NCBI RefSeq assembly: GCF_031755915.1
Contig: NC_083389.1
Location: 24,303,001 to 24,367,000, forward strand
Direction of reading: 5' to 3'
Origin: Ziziphus jujuba
Taxonomy: Eukaryota > Streptophyta > Magnoliopsida > Rosales > Rhamnaceae
Length of the DNA: 64,000 bases
In this document: positions 1-10,180 of the stretch, one piece after another
How the letters are laid out: each line of letters opens with the position of its first letter
Numbering within the stretch: position 1 is the first letter of the stretch
Made by a program: the position numbers and the translations under genes
Notes under the pieces: model-generated
What the model saw: only the letters and a program-made list of their open reading frames with translations
The model's database searches: none
What the model was told of the DNA's origin: nothing

Positions 1-272
1 ATGCCATGTCACCATATGATGCCACATCACCATGTTGTAGAAGTCCATGCGTTAAACTCTCTTTCACATTGGCATCCACCATCCAAATCTTATGGACCAA
101 TTTTAGTTCATCTTCACTAATGAACTTGCTTCCTTGGGTTGTAAACACCTCCTAGATTAAACCATTTAGTGCCTCTTTCAATCTCTTTGCTCGTGCTCAG
201 GTTATAGGTCTTGTAGACATTTGAAGTGGATCTGGACTCCATCTTGAAGGGCTCTTGGTCATGTCCTCATCA
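1..272 (-). repeat. B1 3' LTR, U3 start only
   Basis: It matches the 5' LTR of the same element (4169-4440). The sense start TGATGAGGAC is at 272, directly after the polypurine tract. This part of U3 is also read as the tail of the polyprotein (the PITRARAKR region); in B1 the frame is closed by TGA after the PIT residues, at about 197-199. Confidence 0.9.
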
Positions 273-490
273 TTCCCCTCCTCTTGAAAATGATTTGTCC
301 TTAAATCATCACCTGCACAAAAAGAAGATAAATCAGCGACATTAAAAGTAGCACTTACATTATACTGACCTGGAAGATCCAACTTGTAGGCATTGTCATT
401 AAGTCTCTCCAATACTCGGAATGGACCATCTCCACACTGTATGAGTTTAGACTTTTGTTGTTTTGGAAACCTCGACTTCCTTATGTGCAA
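197..490 (-). pseudogene. B1 integrase C-terminal fragment running into the LTR
   Basis: The 97 codons match the C-terminal, SH3-like end of chromovirus integrase: HIRKSRFPKQQKSKL, then [20 protein letters not shown], then SATFNVADLSSF. The frame crosses the polypurine tract and enters the 3' LTR before a stop. Upstream it is joined to RT (491-1288) by a shared internal deletion and separated from it by one TGG-to-TGA stop at about 491-493. No catalytic core or zinc finger remains, so this cannot be a working integrase. Confidence 0.85.
273..285 (-). other. B1 polypurine tract
   Basis: In the sense direction AAGAGGAGGGGAA lies immediately before the 3' LTR start TGATGAGG. This is the usual site of plus-strand priming. 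The same tract precedes the 3' LTR in B7, C1 and C4. Confidence 0.85.
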
Positions 491-1288
491 TCAAACCCAA
501 TCTCCTGGGTCAAACACTTTCACAACAAATTCTAGAAATACAAGTTCATCCTTGTAAAAATCACACTTCTTAAGGTTAGCAAATAATCTTTCCTTCCTAA
601 GCACTCCTAAAATTATCCTAAGATGCTCTACATGCTTACCTAAATTTCTCCTATATACAAGAATATCATCAAAATCAACAACCACAAATTTCCCAATAAA
701 TGGACGCATGACATGCATCGTTAATCTCATGAAAGTGCTAGGTGCATTAGTTAATCCAAATGGCATAACCAACCACTCATACAAACCATGCTTTGTTTTA
801 AATGTTGTTTTCCATTTATCACATTCCTTCATGAGAATTTGATGATAACCACTCTTAAGATCAATTTTTGAAAACATGCATGCACCATACAATTCATCAA
901 GTATATCATCTAACCTAGGAATAGGATGATGATATTTGACAGTTATATTGTTAATAGCCTTACAATCTACACACATTCTCCATGTTTCATCTTTCTTAGG
1001 GACTAATAACATAGGTACAGCACATGGACTCATGCTCTCTCTAACATACCCCTTTTCAAGCAATTCACTTACCTGCCTTTGAAGTTCCTTTGTCTCCTCT
1101 GGATTGCTCCTATAAGGCAGTCGGTTTGGAATTGTTGATCCTGAAACAAAATCAATTTGATGTCCGATCCCTCTAATCGGTGGTAACCCACTTGGAATCT
1201 CCTCGGGAAAGACATCATCGAACTGCTGGAAAAGAGAAACGATAGAACTAGGCAAAACAGATTCATCAGGGTTAGTTAAATGATTCAT
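491..1288 (-). pseudogene. B1 reverse transcriptase, truncated and fused to the integrase end
   Basis: The 265 codons hold the RT fingers and palm: [66 protein letters not shown]. The catalytic box reads DFDDILVY, so the tyrosine of the usual Y-x-D-D is replaced by Asp. After [11 protein letters not shown] the frame jumps to the integrase motif VFDPGDWV, so thumb, RNase H and most of integrase are deleted. The same junction occurs in seven other B and C copies. A TAA at 1295-1297 cuts this ORF off from the protease part. The Tyr-to-Asp change is shared with B6, so the two are close sisters. Confidence 0.9.
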
Positions 1289-1294
1289 ATATGC

Positions 1295-1882
1295 TTATTT
1301 GTACATCATTACAATCATAGGCTTTCTACAACAAAAAAGCTTCTTCATCTCACTCTGTTTTGCATAAAAACTCTCTTTTTTCTTTCCACTCTTTCTCTTT
1401 TCTTTTTCACTCACACTCTCATTCTCACCACTCTTTTTCTTCTCTTGGTGGTTGGATACAGTTTGATTGTGTTGTTGTTCAGCTTCTCTTTGCCTTTGTA
1501 AAGCCAATTGATCATCAAAAACTTGTTTAGGAGTCATCGGCATAAGCACCACTCGTTTACCCTTGAAATTAAAGACAACCTTATTAGTTCGACCATGATG
1601 ATTAGTATCTCTATCAAATTGCCACGGACGTCCTAAAAGCAAATGACCAGCTTGCATTGGTACCACATCACAAATAACCTCATCTTCATAATCACCAATA
1701 GAGAATGCAATCTTCACTTGCCTATTCACCTTCAACTCTCCACAATCATTAAATCATTGTAGCTTATATGGTTTTGGATGCTTCATAGTGGGTAAACCTA
1801 GCTTTTCAACCATAGTAAGACTTGCAGCATTAGTATAACTTCCTCCATCAATAATCATACTACATACCTTATCCTTGACGTT
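1295..1882 (-). pseudogene. B1 aspartic protease and protease-RT linker
   Basis: In the sense direction the protease core IIDGGS (a DGG form also seen in B6 and B7) lies at about 1840-1860. It is followed by the PYKLQ and DVVPMQAGHLLLGRPWQFDRD segments and a lysine-rich linker. Three breaks are visible: a Cys-to-TGA stop just before the protease at 1883-1885, a TGG-to-TGA after KLQ, and a TAA at 1295-1297 after the MMYK residues. That last stop is also present at the same place in B7. Confidence 0.8.
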
Positions 1883-2653
1883 TCACCTAGTATGAAAGAT
1901 GTTCTCTCGTTGCACTTCCTTCTCATCTTTATACACAGTTAAAGCTCTTCTACCAACCAATGACAAGTCCCCTCCAACTGGATACTTGTAATCTTCTTCA
2001 TCTTCATCACCAACGTCCTCCAATGGTGGCATGGATTCATTGTCCGACTCTTCTTCTTCAGTTTCGATGTCTCCACTTTTCGGAATCACCATGACCTTCT
2101 TATTAGGACGTTGACTTGCAATATGACCCCTGCCTTGACATTTAAAGCACATGATATCTCGATTTCTAGTTGAAGATGAATTGGATTTACTTACTTGCTT
2201 AGATGAGGATGGTTCGGCCTTAACTTGGAATATAGGCCGTGTGGTGGCTTTATCTTCAAACTTGGGCTGATTTGGTTTCCATGTGGATGGGCTTGCTTTC
2301 CAAGTGTGTTGAGCAATACTAGGTCTTGTGGTACCCCTCCTCTTGAGTTGTTGCTCTACTTTGATGGCCATGTGCAGCATCTCCTCAACCTCCACATAAT
2401 GGTGCAAGTCCACTTGATTTGTTATTTCCCTCTTCAAACCAGCCAAGAAACGTGCCATTGTAGCCTCCCTATCCTCCTCAACATTAGCCCTCATCATAAG
2501 GATTTTCATCTCTTTATAATAGTCCTCCACACTTCGGATATTCTCCAACTGTAGTGCTCTTTGAAGTTCTCCCACCATGGCTTGAATGTATAACTTCGGA
2601 TCAGCCACACCTGGAGTTTCATCCATGCTTTCTTTACTTTTGTCTTGTGACAT
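1883..2653 (-). pseudogene. B1 Gag (capsid plus zinc knuckle), internally deleted
   Basis: Start chosen at the ATG at 2653 (MSQDKSKESMDETPG), as in B5, B6 and B7; the frame is open further upstream but that is leader. After about 40 codons the N-terminal part joins directly to RSVEDYYKEM, losing over 100 codons of the capsid domain. The C-terminal knuckle is CFKCQGRGHIASQRP: its last Cys is Arg, so the CCHC box is broken. Acidic linker (EEEESDNESMPPLEDVGDEDEE) follows. Confidence 0.85.
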
Positions 2654-3156
2654 GATTTTTCTGCAAAATTTGTTAGTAAAAAAGAAAGGCCTCACAACAC
2701 CCTCACGTGTCTCGCTCAAATTCAAGGTCACTCGTCTTTGTACTCTAGTTATAGTTCGGCTTTTACCCTCTATAATTCTCACCTTTCTTGCCTTTTACCA
2801 CTCTAGTAATTCTATTTGGTTCTTTGCAAGCTAATTTCAAACTAAAACAAACTAGCAAGTAACAATCCAAATAGACCTACCAAACAGTTATGTAAATAAG
2901 GCTAAAAAAACAAATAGAATGAAAAGTAATAAGAAAAAGGCAACGATGAAAGCTCAACAAGAAATTTAGCAAGAACAAAAGAAACTAGAATGTGAGGAAC
3001 AAATTGGAATGAGATTTACAAAATGGAATTAGTGAATATTCAACAAACCTTATCTTCGGTATTGATTTTGGCTTGTTTTTGGTGCTCCTCAAATCAGCTA
3101 AAAAAATTTCACTACCTAGATTCTCTTGAAATCTTAATAATTCAATACCACAAACC

Positions 3157-3165
<9 letters not shown>

Positions 3166-3189
<24 letters not shown>
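3166..3189. repeat. TA dinucleotide microsatellite
   Basis: About 12 TA units followed by a T run, in the non-coding leader of B1. Related leaders (B5, B6) lack this expansion. Confidence 0.95.
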
Positions 3190-3505
3190 TTTTTTTGTTT
3201 TTGCGTTCAACGAAAAGAACAAGCTTTATAAAATGAAAGAAACCTCAATCGCACAAAACTTCAATGAGAATAGACCAATTCGTTGTTTTCAAGCGTTTGA
3301 AAACAAATTCGGCTTTTTTTTTTTTTTAATGATTATTCGGTTTGGTATGATTGGATGAGTGCAGAATGAAGAAGAACAAACAAACGAAAAGATGCAAAGA
3401 AGAACGCAATGACCAAACAGATGAGACAACAAAAAAAGAAAATGAAGAACAAAGAACAAAATCAGACAGCAAAGATAGATGGATCAAACCTGTAATTAGA
3501 AACTA

Positions 3506-3517
3506 GCTTTGGTACCA
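3506..3517 (-). other. B1 primer-binding site (tRNA-iMet, mutated)
   Basis: The sense sequence TGGTACCAAAGC begins 3 bases after the LTR. It differs at two positions from TGGTATCAGAGC, the complement of the initiator tRNA-Met 3' end, which is intact in B5, B6 and B7. Confidence 0.75.
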
Positions 3518-3520
3518 AAT

Positions 3521-4440
3521 TGATACGAACCTAGAGTGACCTGCCTCTAAAGTCGTAACAAAGATAGAATTAGGACTGTCTAATTACGAGCTATTAATGG
3601 AAGACCTCGACCCATTACCTATATTTGAGGTAAGAACCTTGGTATAGTGAAGGCACCACAATAGGGTGTGGAATAATCTATTGATAAGTCGAATTTGAAC
3701 TCCACAAGCAAAGCTTGAAAAAGTTCGATATAGTTCTTAGAGAACCAAGAGAATCACTCTTACTTTGAATAAAAATCGTAATCTCCACTTTGTTCATGAC
3801 TTGTGCCTTTAAATAGGCAAAATAAATTACAAAGCTTTCCTAAATTTGCTAAAAGTAAAGGTTGAATAATAATGGACGAAAATTAGGTTTAGGAAACCTA
3901 ATTTTGATACGTTTAGGAAGCCTAATGTGATTAGGTTTAGGAAACCTAATGTGGTTAGGTTTAGGAAACCTAATTTAGCTCCTAGTTTCCTAATTTGAAT
4001 GGCCTTTAATTCTTTGACTAATTTAACTCTAATAAAATTAGGAAAGTAATTTAAATGCCTAATAAAAACTAAATTAGGAAAGTAAATAGGCAACATGCCA
4101 AAATCCAATCAAAACATAAATAAAAATTAATATTCTCCTAATTATAAAATTTGGCCAAGCTTAGTTGGGTGCCATGTCACCTTATGATGCCACATCACCA
4201 TGTTGTAGAAGTCCATGCGTTAAACTCTCTTTCACATTGGCATCCACCATCCCAATCATATGGACCAATTTTAGTTCATCTTCACTAATGAACTTTCTTC
4301 CTTGGGTTGTAAACACCTCCTAGATTAAACCATTTAGTGCCTCTTTCAATCTCTTTGCTCGTGCTCTGGTTATAGGTCCTGTAGACATTTCAAGTGGATC
4401 TGGGCTCCATCTTGAAGGGCTCTTGGTCATGTCCTCATCA
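3521..4440 (-). repeat. B1 5' LTR (920 bp, short B subtype)
   Basis: Bounded by TGATACGAAC at 3521 and CTCATCA at 4440, so the sense LTR is TG...CA. It contains a palindromic minisatellite (3882-3974). It is the short subtype: it lacks the extra roughly 60-bp segment found in B2 and B5 near the polyprotein-tail end. Confidence 0.92.
3882..3974. repeat. Palindromic minisatellite in the B1 LTR, about 4 units
   Basis: Units of about 24 bp, each with the inverted core ATTAGGTTT-AGG-AAACCTAAT (9-bp arms). One unit has substitutions in its arms. Confidence 0.9.
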
Positions 4441-4599
4441 GACAAGCTCTATTGAGAATTGATTACCCCCTGTATAAATGCCCTCATGTTGTCCTTAAAT
4501 CTCTTAATCTGAGCTCTTGTGATTGGCCCGGTCTTCATCCATGTCGAGTCAGCACCCCAGCTGGTTGTCGGTTGTGCGGGCTCAGATGGAATCACATCA
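4441..4599 (-). repeat. C1 3' LTR, first 159 bp
   Basis: The sense start TGATGTGATTCC is at 4599, right after AAGAGGAGGGGAA. It encodes the polyprotein tail with PITRAQIKRFKDN. It stops at 4441 where B1 is inserted; the matching C1 5' LTR sequence continues without a break near 9264. Confidence 0.9.
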
Positions 4600-5060
4600 T
4601 TCCCCTCCTCTTGAAAAGGATGTATCCTCAAATCAAGATCATCATCTGCAGCAAAAGGAGTTAAATCAGCAACATTAAATGCAGCACTCATGTTATACTC
4701 ACCTGGTAAATCAAGTTTGTTGGCATTCTTATTATTCGGCTCCAAAACTTGAAAAGATCCATCCACATGCGGCATAGGCTTGGACTTTTTTTGTTCGGGG
4801 AACCTCTTCTTTCTTGAGTGTAGCCAAACCAAATCTCCTGGGTCAAACACTATCACAACAAATACTAGAAATACAAGTTCATCATACTTTTTAATATTAG
4901 CAAATAATATCTCCCAAATTTTTAAATTTCGACTAAGTAAAGCTTTTAATAATGCAGATAAAGTTCTATACAAGAAAAGCATTTTTAAATTAACGTCTTT
5001 ATAATTCATAACCAGCAATGGTTTCTTACCCAAGATAGCCTTATTAACATCCCCAAAACT
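4449..5060 (-). pseudogene. C1 polyprotein end: linker, last RT residues, integrase C-terminus
   Basis: The frame reads FGDVNKAILGKKPLLVMNYKD (protease-RT linker), then about 25 leucine-rich residues (LFLYRTLSALLKALLSRNLK), then LFANIKK and DELVFLVFVV (end of RT), then VFDPGDLVWLHSRKKRFPEQ (integrase C-terminus), then the LTR-encoded tail. Almost all RT, RNase H and the integrase core are absent. The same layout is seen in C2, C4 and C5. The frame is shifted relative to the protease at about 5060. Confidence 0.85.
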
Positions 5061-5928
5061 CAAAATAAAATTTTTTACTTTTTCTTTCTTTCCTTTCTTT
5101 TCCTTTCGCTCTCTTGGCCACCACACATTTTTCCTCCCTCTTGGTTTTCTCACCATTTCTCTCGGGTTTCTCCATTCTTCTCGCCCCACTTTCGGCCTTC
5201 TCATGGTTTTTCCACTCAATTTGTGTTTTAAAATGCTGACCTTGGACAGCAAGTTCAGACTTACCTTCTTGGATGGACGGTGAAGCTGTTAGTGCCATAC
5301 TAGCCTTCTCCTTAAGTGTTTCGGCCTCCCTCCTTTGTTGGATTAGTAATTGGTCTCTATATACTTCCTTTGGAGTTAATGGCTCCAGCTTGACCTTCTT
5401 GCCTTTGAATCTAAAAACAATACAATTCTCTCGACCAAAATGAGTAGCATCTTTATCAAATTGCCATGGTCTACCTAATAGAATATGTCCGGCATGCATA
5501 GGCATAACATCACACAAAACAACATCCACATATTTATCTATGTTAAATTCTACCTTGGCTTGTTTATTCACTTTTATCTCACCACTATCATTTAGCCATT
5601 GTAATCTATATGGTTCTGGATGTTTAATAGTTGTTAACCCTAATTTATCAACCACAATGTTACTAATTATATTAGTACAACTTCCACTATCAATAATCAT
5701 GCTACAAATCTTACCTTGGATCTCACATCGGGTGTGGAAGATGTTCTCTCTTTGAATTTCATCCTCATCTTTGTATGCAACAAGTACTCTCCTAGAAACC
5801 AAGTTTAATTCGGTAGTCGATGCTTGCAAGGTTTCGGGTTCATCCTCCAAGTCCTCCACTTCTTGCTTGGCTTCATCCTCACTTTCTTCACTTTCCGATT
5901 CTAGCTCGCCATTGCCCTTTAACACCAT
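5044..5928 (-). pseudogene. C1 aspartic protease with acidic and basic linkers
   Basis: The 294 codons start in an acidic stretch (ESESEESEDEAKQEVEDLEDE). They continue through NIFHTRCEIQGKICSMIIDSGSC, where DSG is the canonical protease triad, then HPEPYRLQWLNDSGEIKVNKQ and DVMPMHAGHILLGRPWQFDKD, and end in a lysine-rich linker. The protease domain itself is uninterrupted, and family C uses DSG where B uses DGG. It would be made from the gag-pol polyprotein; a stop in the knuckle upstream and a frameshift downstream isolate it. Confidence 0.85.
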
Positions 5929-7132
5929 GATTCTTATATTCGGACATTGGCTAGCAATGTGTCCTCGTCCCTGTCACTTAAAACACATAACATCATGAGT
6001 TCTAGAAGGCTTAGGATCGAATTTTACCTCATTCTTTGGTGCTTGGACAGATTCGGTTCTAGTCTCCTTCCTTGGCCGGTTTGAAATTTCTTCTTCGGTT
6101 TGAAATTTCTTCTCCGACTTTCGGCTTTGGCTTGCTTTCATAGATGGGATTTTTCCTCCAGCCATTTAAATTGGACCTTCTGCTATTGGAAACACCTCCA
6201 AACCATGAGCTTACACCCCTCCTCTTGAATTGATGCTCTAATTTAATAGCCACATACAACATCTCTTCCAATTCCACATATTGTTGCAATTCTAGTTGAT
6301 TGGCTATTTCATGAATCAAACCACCAAGAAACCTTGCCATGGTTGCTTCTCTATCCTCATTCATGTTTAACCTCATCATGAGCATCTCCATCTCCTTGTA
6401 ATAATCCTCCACGGACCTAGTTCCTTGAGATAGGTATTGAAGCCTTTGATGCAGCAACCTATGATAATGTGATGGCACGAACCGCTTCCTCATGGCTCCC
6501 TTCATTGGGAGCCATGTAGTGATCAAGTCATCACCAACACTCCTTCGGGTATTTTGCTCATTTTTTTCACCATTGGAGTGCATAATGACCAAATTCCATT
6601 GCTGCCAATTTCACCTTCTTGGCCTCCGAATAATGATGACAATCGAAAATCATCTCCATTCTCTCTTCCCATTCCAAATATGCTTCCGAATCATTTTTAC
6701 CCCATGAATGGTGGGATGTTTACCTTGATGTTGCCAAGATCATCATCTTCATCCTCTCTCCTATGCCTCCTATGGCCTAGCCTCTCTTGGACAGCAAGTG
6801 TTTCATCCATTCTTTCTTCAAAATCATCTCCGACATTTTCCTCCTCAAACTCCTCTCTTGGCCGCCCATGGCCTACTCGACCTCGACCACGACCTTCATG
6901 AGCATCTATCCTCATATTTGACCCTCTTTGTGATGTTTCTATCATGTCCATCGTTTGATCTATATTGTCAAATCGGGCATTCATCCGCTGCAATTGCTCC
7001 AATATAGCCCTAATGTCTGTTTGTTCACCACTCCCTGTAGCTTGGGAATCACCTTTAAATCCTACGGACTCCTTTTCATTAATTCTCAAAGGTGGATCTC
7101 CTTTTCTCACCCTTCAATCTGCGATGTTAGTA
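5929..7132 (-). pseudogene. C1 Gag, broken in several places
   Basis: N-terminal segment (RKGDPPLRINEKESVGFKGDS, coiled QLQRMNARFDNIDQTMD, RGRGRVGHGR) at 6697-7110. Capsid segment (RSVEDYYKEMEMLMMRLNMNEDREATMARFLGG) at 6059-6592. Zinc knuckle near 5970. Damage: the expected ATG at about 7130 reads ATC, there is a TGA a few codons on, a frameshift lies at about 6695, and the second Cys of CFKC is a TGA. C5 preserves the ATG, which supports the assigned start. Confidence 0.8.
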
Positions 7133-8277
7133 TGAATAATTCAAAAATAAAATAAATTCTCACTAGATTCACTCCCTCATGTGTTTCACTCAATACAAGA
7201 ACTCGACACTCGTGTTTGCACACTAATTTTGGCTTTTAACCCTCTTTTGTGCTCACACTCTCTTGCCTTTTTCCTCTCAATGAATTATCTCAAAGTTCTA
7301 ATTAAAACACTCACAAAACAGTAATTAGATCACAGTATGTTTTAATCAAAATTATCAATAAAACAGTAGTAAAAAAAAAATAGACAATACCGAAGGAATT
7401 CAACAAAACCTAGTTTTCGGCTTTTCTAGGTAAAATAAAGCAAATTAATGAGAAAACTTTAGAATTTTGAAGAACTGGACCAGATGGTAATAGATTATGA
7501 GCTCAAGAATAAAATTGTAGAAAAAGAAATTCAAATACGAACAAGAATCAAGAGAACAAAAATGTAGAAAAGTGTTGGTTGTTGTTCTTATAATTCAAAT
7601 TTTGTGTCAAATCCTTTAACTAATTTTAATCCAAATAATTTAAGCACCCAAAATTCAAATATCCAACAAAATAATTCTCCAAAAACTCAAAATATCACAA
7701 ATCAAATTTCCAACTCAAACAAGTTCCCAAACTCAAATTTCAACACCAAATTCAACAAACCTGAAATTTTTATTTATTTATTTTTTTTTTATTCGGCTTT
7801 ACCTCTTTTTTTTTTTTTTTTTCTCACAGAACATAAACAACTGCAGTAGCAAGAATAATTACCAAAATTACAATTTCAACTCCAAAACAAACACCAAACC
7901 CGTGACCTCCCAATCAAAAATTCAAATTGTGTGATTTCTTTTTTTTTTTTTATATATATATATGTTGCCGCAAACCCTTCTCTTTTTTTTTCTTTTTTTG
8001 AATATATGAATGCAAATATTTAAGACTAAAACAGCAAAGAAAAAATCAACAAAAACCAAAATTAACAAGAACAATGATGAAAAACAACAAACAAATTAGG
8101 AAACAAAAATACGATAAAACTAGGAATCCTAATTCAACTAGGAATGAATTTTTTATTTTTTTTTAAAAGATGCAGAACGTGTATGGGATGGATGCAACCT
8201 TAACCCAATGGAAAATTGTGGAATAACACAAAAACAAATAAAGCAAATAAAGATAGATCAAACTTGAACAAAATTTG

Positions 8278-8289
8278 GCTCTGATAATA
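8278..8289 (-). other. C1 primer-binding site (tRNA-iMet, degenerate)
   Basis: The sense TATTATCAGAGC differs at the first bases from TGGTATCAGAGC and is followed by C. It lies 2 bases from the LTR end at 8292. The C5 site is better preserved. Confidence 0.65.
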
Positions 8290-8291
8290 AA

Positions 8292-9423
8292 TGATACGAA
8301 CCTAGGACGACCTGCTCCTAAACTCGTATTACGTTAGCCCGGATCTAATTATGTTCAAGTTCTAATGGTCACCTTGACCCCTAACCAACCTGTGATCAGA
8401 AACCTTGGTATATAAGGAAGACACCACAATAGGGGATGGAAGTCCTATTGATAAATCAAACTAAAACACTCACTTTCTAATGGTGTTTTAGGTGTTCAAA
8501 AGAACTAGGAGAATTCAATCTCACAAATAATTTTTTGTATAAAATTCAAACTTGATTTCTCATTGAAAATAAGCCTTTAAATAGGCTAAGATTACAAAGC
8601 AAAAACCCTAAAAAAATTAATTCAAAATCGGACTCAAAGTGTGGAGAAAAGGAAAGTGCCTAATTTTTCCTAGTTTCCTAAACTAATTAGGATTAATTAA
8701 TTCCTTTATTTTGAATTACGAATTAATTAATTTACAATTGAAATACTAAAATAATAACTTTCCTAAACTTATTTTTCCAGAAAATAAATAAATCAAAATC
8801 AAAATAAAAGACTAATTTGCTAAAACAAAAAGTAGAATCAAATTAGGAAACTAAAATGCTGGCTTTTTGACTAAGTTGACTTTGACCAATCTTTGACCAA
8901 TTTGAACTCCAGATCAGCTTCAATATGCTTTGTAGGATGCCAAATAAGCTGAATATGAAGTCCCACACGTTGCCCATGCTTGGCAAAGGAAGAAAAAGCC
9001 AACTCAGTAAAATACAGTAAAGCCAGCACAAAATACAGTAAAAAACAGGCCAAATTTGAAGCTGTCCGTCCAACCCCTTTTTGAATGCCTTTGAAGCTGT
9101 CTTTACTTGATTCCATATCCTCTTAGACATATGTATTGAATCCATAAAGAGTTGGAACCATTTCATGCTGCCCGTTGTCTATATTTACACCAAAACTGCT
9201 ACCTGGGTCCGTATCGGCTTCCACCACTTGGATGCTTAGAATAGGCTTTGTATCTTCAAGTATGGACAAGCTCGATTGAGAATTGATTACCCCCTGTATA
9301 AATGCTCCCATGTTGTCCTCAAATCTCTTAATTTGAATTCTTGTGATTGGCCCGGTCTTCATCCGTGTCGAGTCAGCACCCCAGCCGGTTGTCGATTGTG
9401 CGGGCTCGGGCAGAATCACATCA
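8292..9423 (-). repeat. C1 5' LTR (1132 bp)
   Basis: Bounded by TGATACGAACC at 8292 and AATCACATCA at 9423. Its length agrees with the C5 LTRs (1132 and 1129 bp). The sense strand starts with the coding tail PITRIQIKRFEDN, followed by non-coding U3. Confidence 0.92.
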
Positions 9424-10180
9424 CTACTGGATTGCCTCTGATATCAATCTCGGTGCCTAAAACAATAATAAAATATTTGCTACGCACCAAAAATCAAACT
9501 AACGACATTGGGTGCGTATCAGTGTCACAAAATAACTCTAATAACTCTAAAATTTCTAAAAGTGGACATTGAACAGTGTAATTATAGTACGTACCCTAAG
9601 TACCCGATATCCAAATTTGTTTTCACCCATAGGGAAACTTATTAAAATTAAACCTTCTATTATGTCCCATTAATAGCTAATTACACTAATCCACTTTTAA
9701 TTTTGTTCAATTATTCAATTGTGTTCAAACACAGTCCAAATTTATTTAATATTAAAATAATTGATCCAAAAATGGAAAATTAATTCAAACAATGTCCAAA
9801 ATTTACAAGTTTATATCAATGAAAAGCGCATGAGATAAGGAACATGATGGTGTACTCATCTTAGTCCAAAAACCTCATTGATGGCTAGAAAAGCTCCCAA
9901 AATGTTGAGTAAAGTTGATGTTGATGTATCTCTCAAACCATGAAGAATATTGGCAAAAAGAGGCTAGAAATGGATTAAGAGATCCAAAACAAGGGTAAAG
10001 GAGTGATGGCTTAGTTTGGGCTGGATGGAAAATGGCCAAAAAGCCAGAGAAAGTTGTAATGTCGACACCAACTTTGGAAGCTCAATTCAGGCGCATTGCC
10101 AGCTGATTGGCCATGAAACTTGGTGGCAAAGTCTTTAACAATGGGCTCCATCGATGGCCAACGCATGCCATGAGACAATG
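9424..10180. other. Unassigned AT-rich segment between C1 and C2
   Basis: About 757 bp with no convincing ORF and no match by eye to the A, B or C elements. It contains a few TATCAGAGG-like and GGGTGCGTATC strings. It may be flanking non-repetitive DNA or a part of another repeat not otherwise present here. Confidence 0.4.

Larger units (their letters stand above)
1..4440 (-). mobile_element. B1: chromovirus-like Ty3/gypsy element, internally deleted, left end outside window
   Basis: The element reads right to left: 5' LTR (3521-4440), tRNA-iMet primer site, leader, gag, protease, RT fused to the integrase C-terminus, polypurine tract, and the start of the 3' LTR (272 down to 1). The rest of the 3' LTR lies beyond the left edge. 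Coding is ruined by several stops and by loss of the RT thumb, RNase H and most of integrase. The leader 2654-3505 has no gene, only A/T-rich sequence and a TA microsatellite. B1 is inserted in the 3' LTR of C1: the C sequence is cut at 4441 at a point uninterrupted in C1's other LTR near 9264. Seen: LTRs, primer site, coding remnants. Inferred: mobilisation in trans. Confidence 0.9.
4441..9423 (-). mobile_element. C1: B-related Ty3/gypsy element, RT-RNaseH-integrase deleted; 3' LTR split by B1
   Basis: Reading right to left: 5' LTR (8292-9423), degenerate tRNA-iMet primer site, leader, gag, protease, a short linker joined to the last RT residues and the integrase C-terminus, polypurine tract (4600-4612), and 159 bp of the 3' LTR before B1 interrupts it. 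The leader 7133-8277 holds no gene; 7600-8000 is poly-T and AT-rich. All coding parts are broken. TSDs cannot be tested because the left end lies outside the window. Confidence 0.9.

Noticed and set aside
3827..4108. ORF with repeated LGFLNL peptides, also at 25708, 27219, 33590
   Set aside because: The peptide repeat is a read-through of the palindromic minisatellite in the B LTR and follows its copy number.
7604..7849. Asn-rich ORF (NFNPNNLSTQNSNIQ) on the plus strand
   Set aside because: Low-complexity A/T-rich leader of C1 read antisense; not conserved in C5.
8843..9166. Hydrophobic ORFs in C LTRs (LLYFVLALLYF-type)
   Set aside because: Located in U3 after the polyprotein-tail stop, frame not kept between copies, and variable by tandem repeat.
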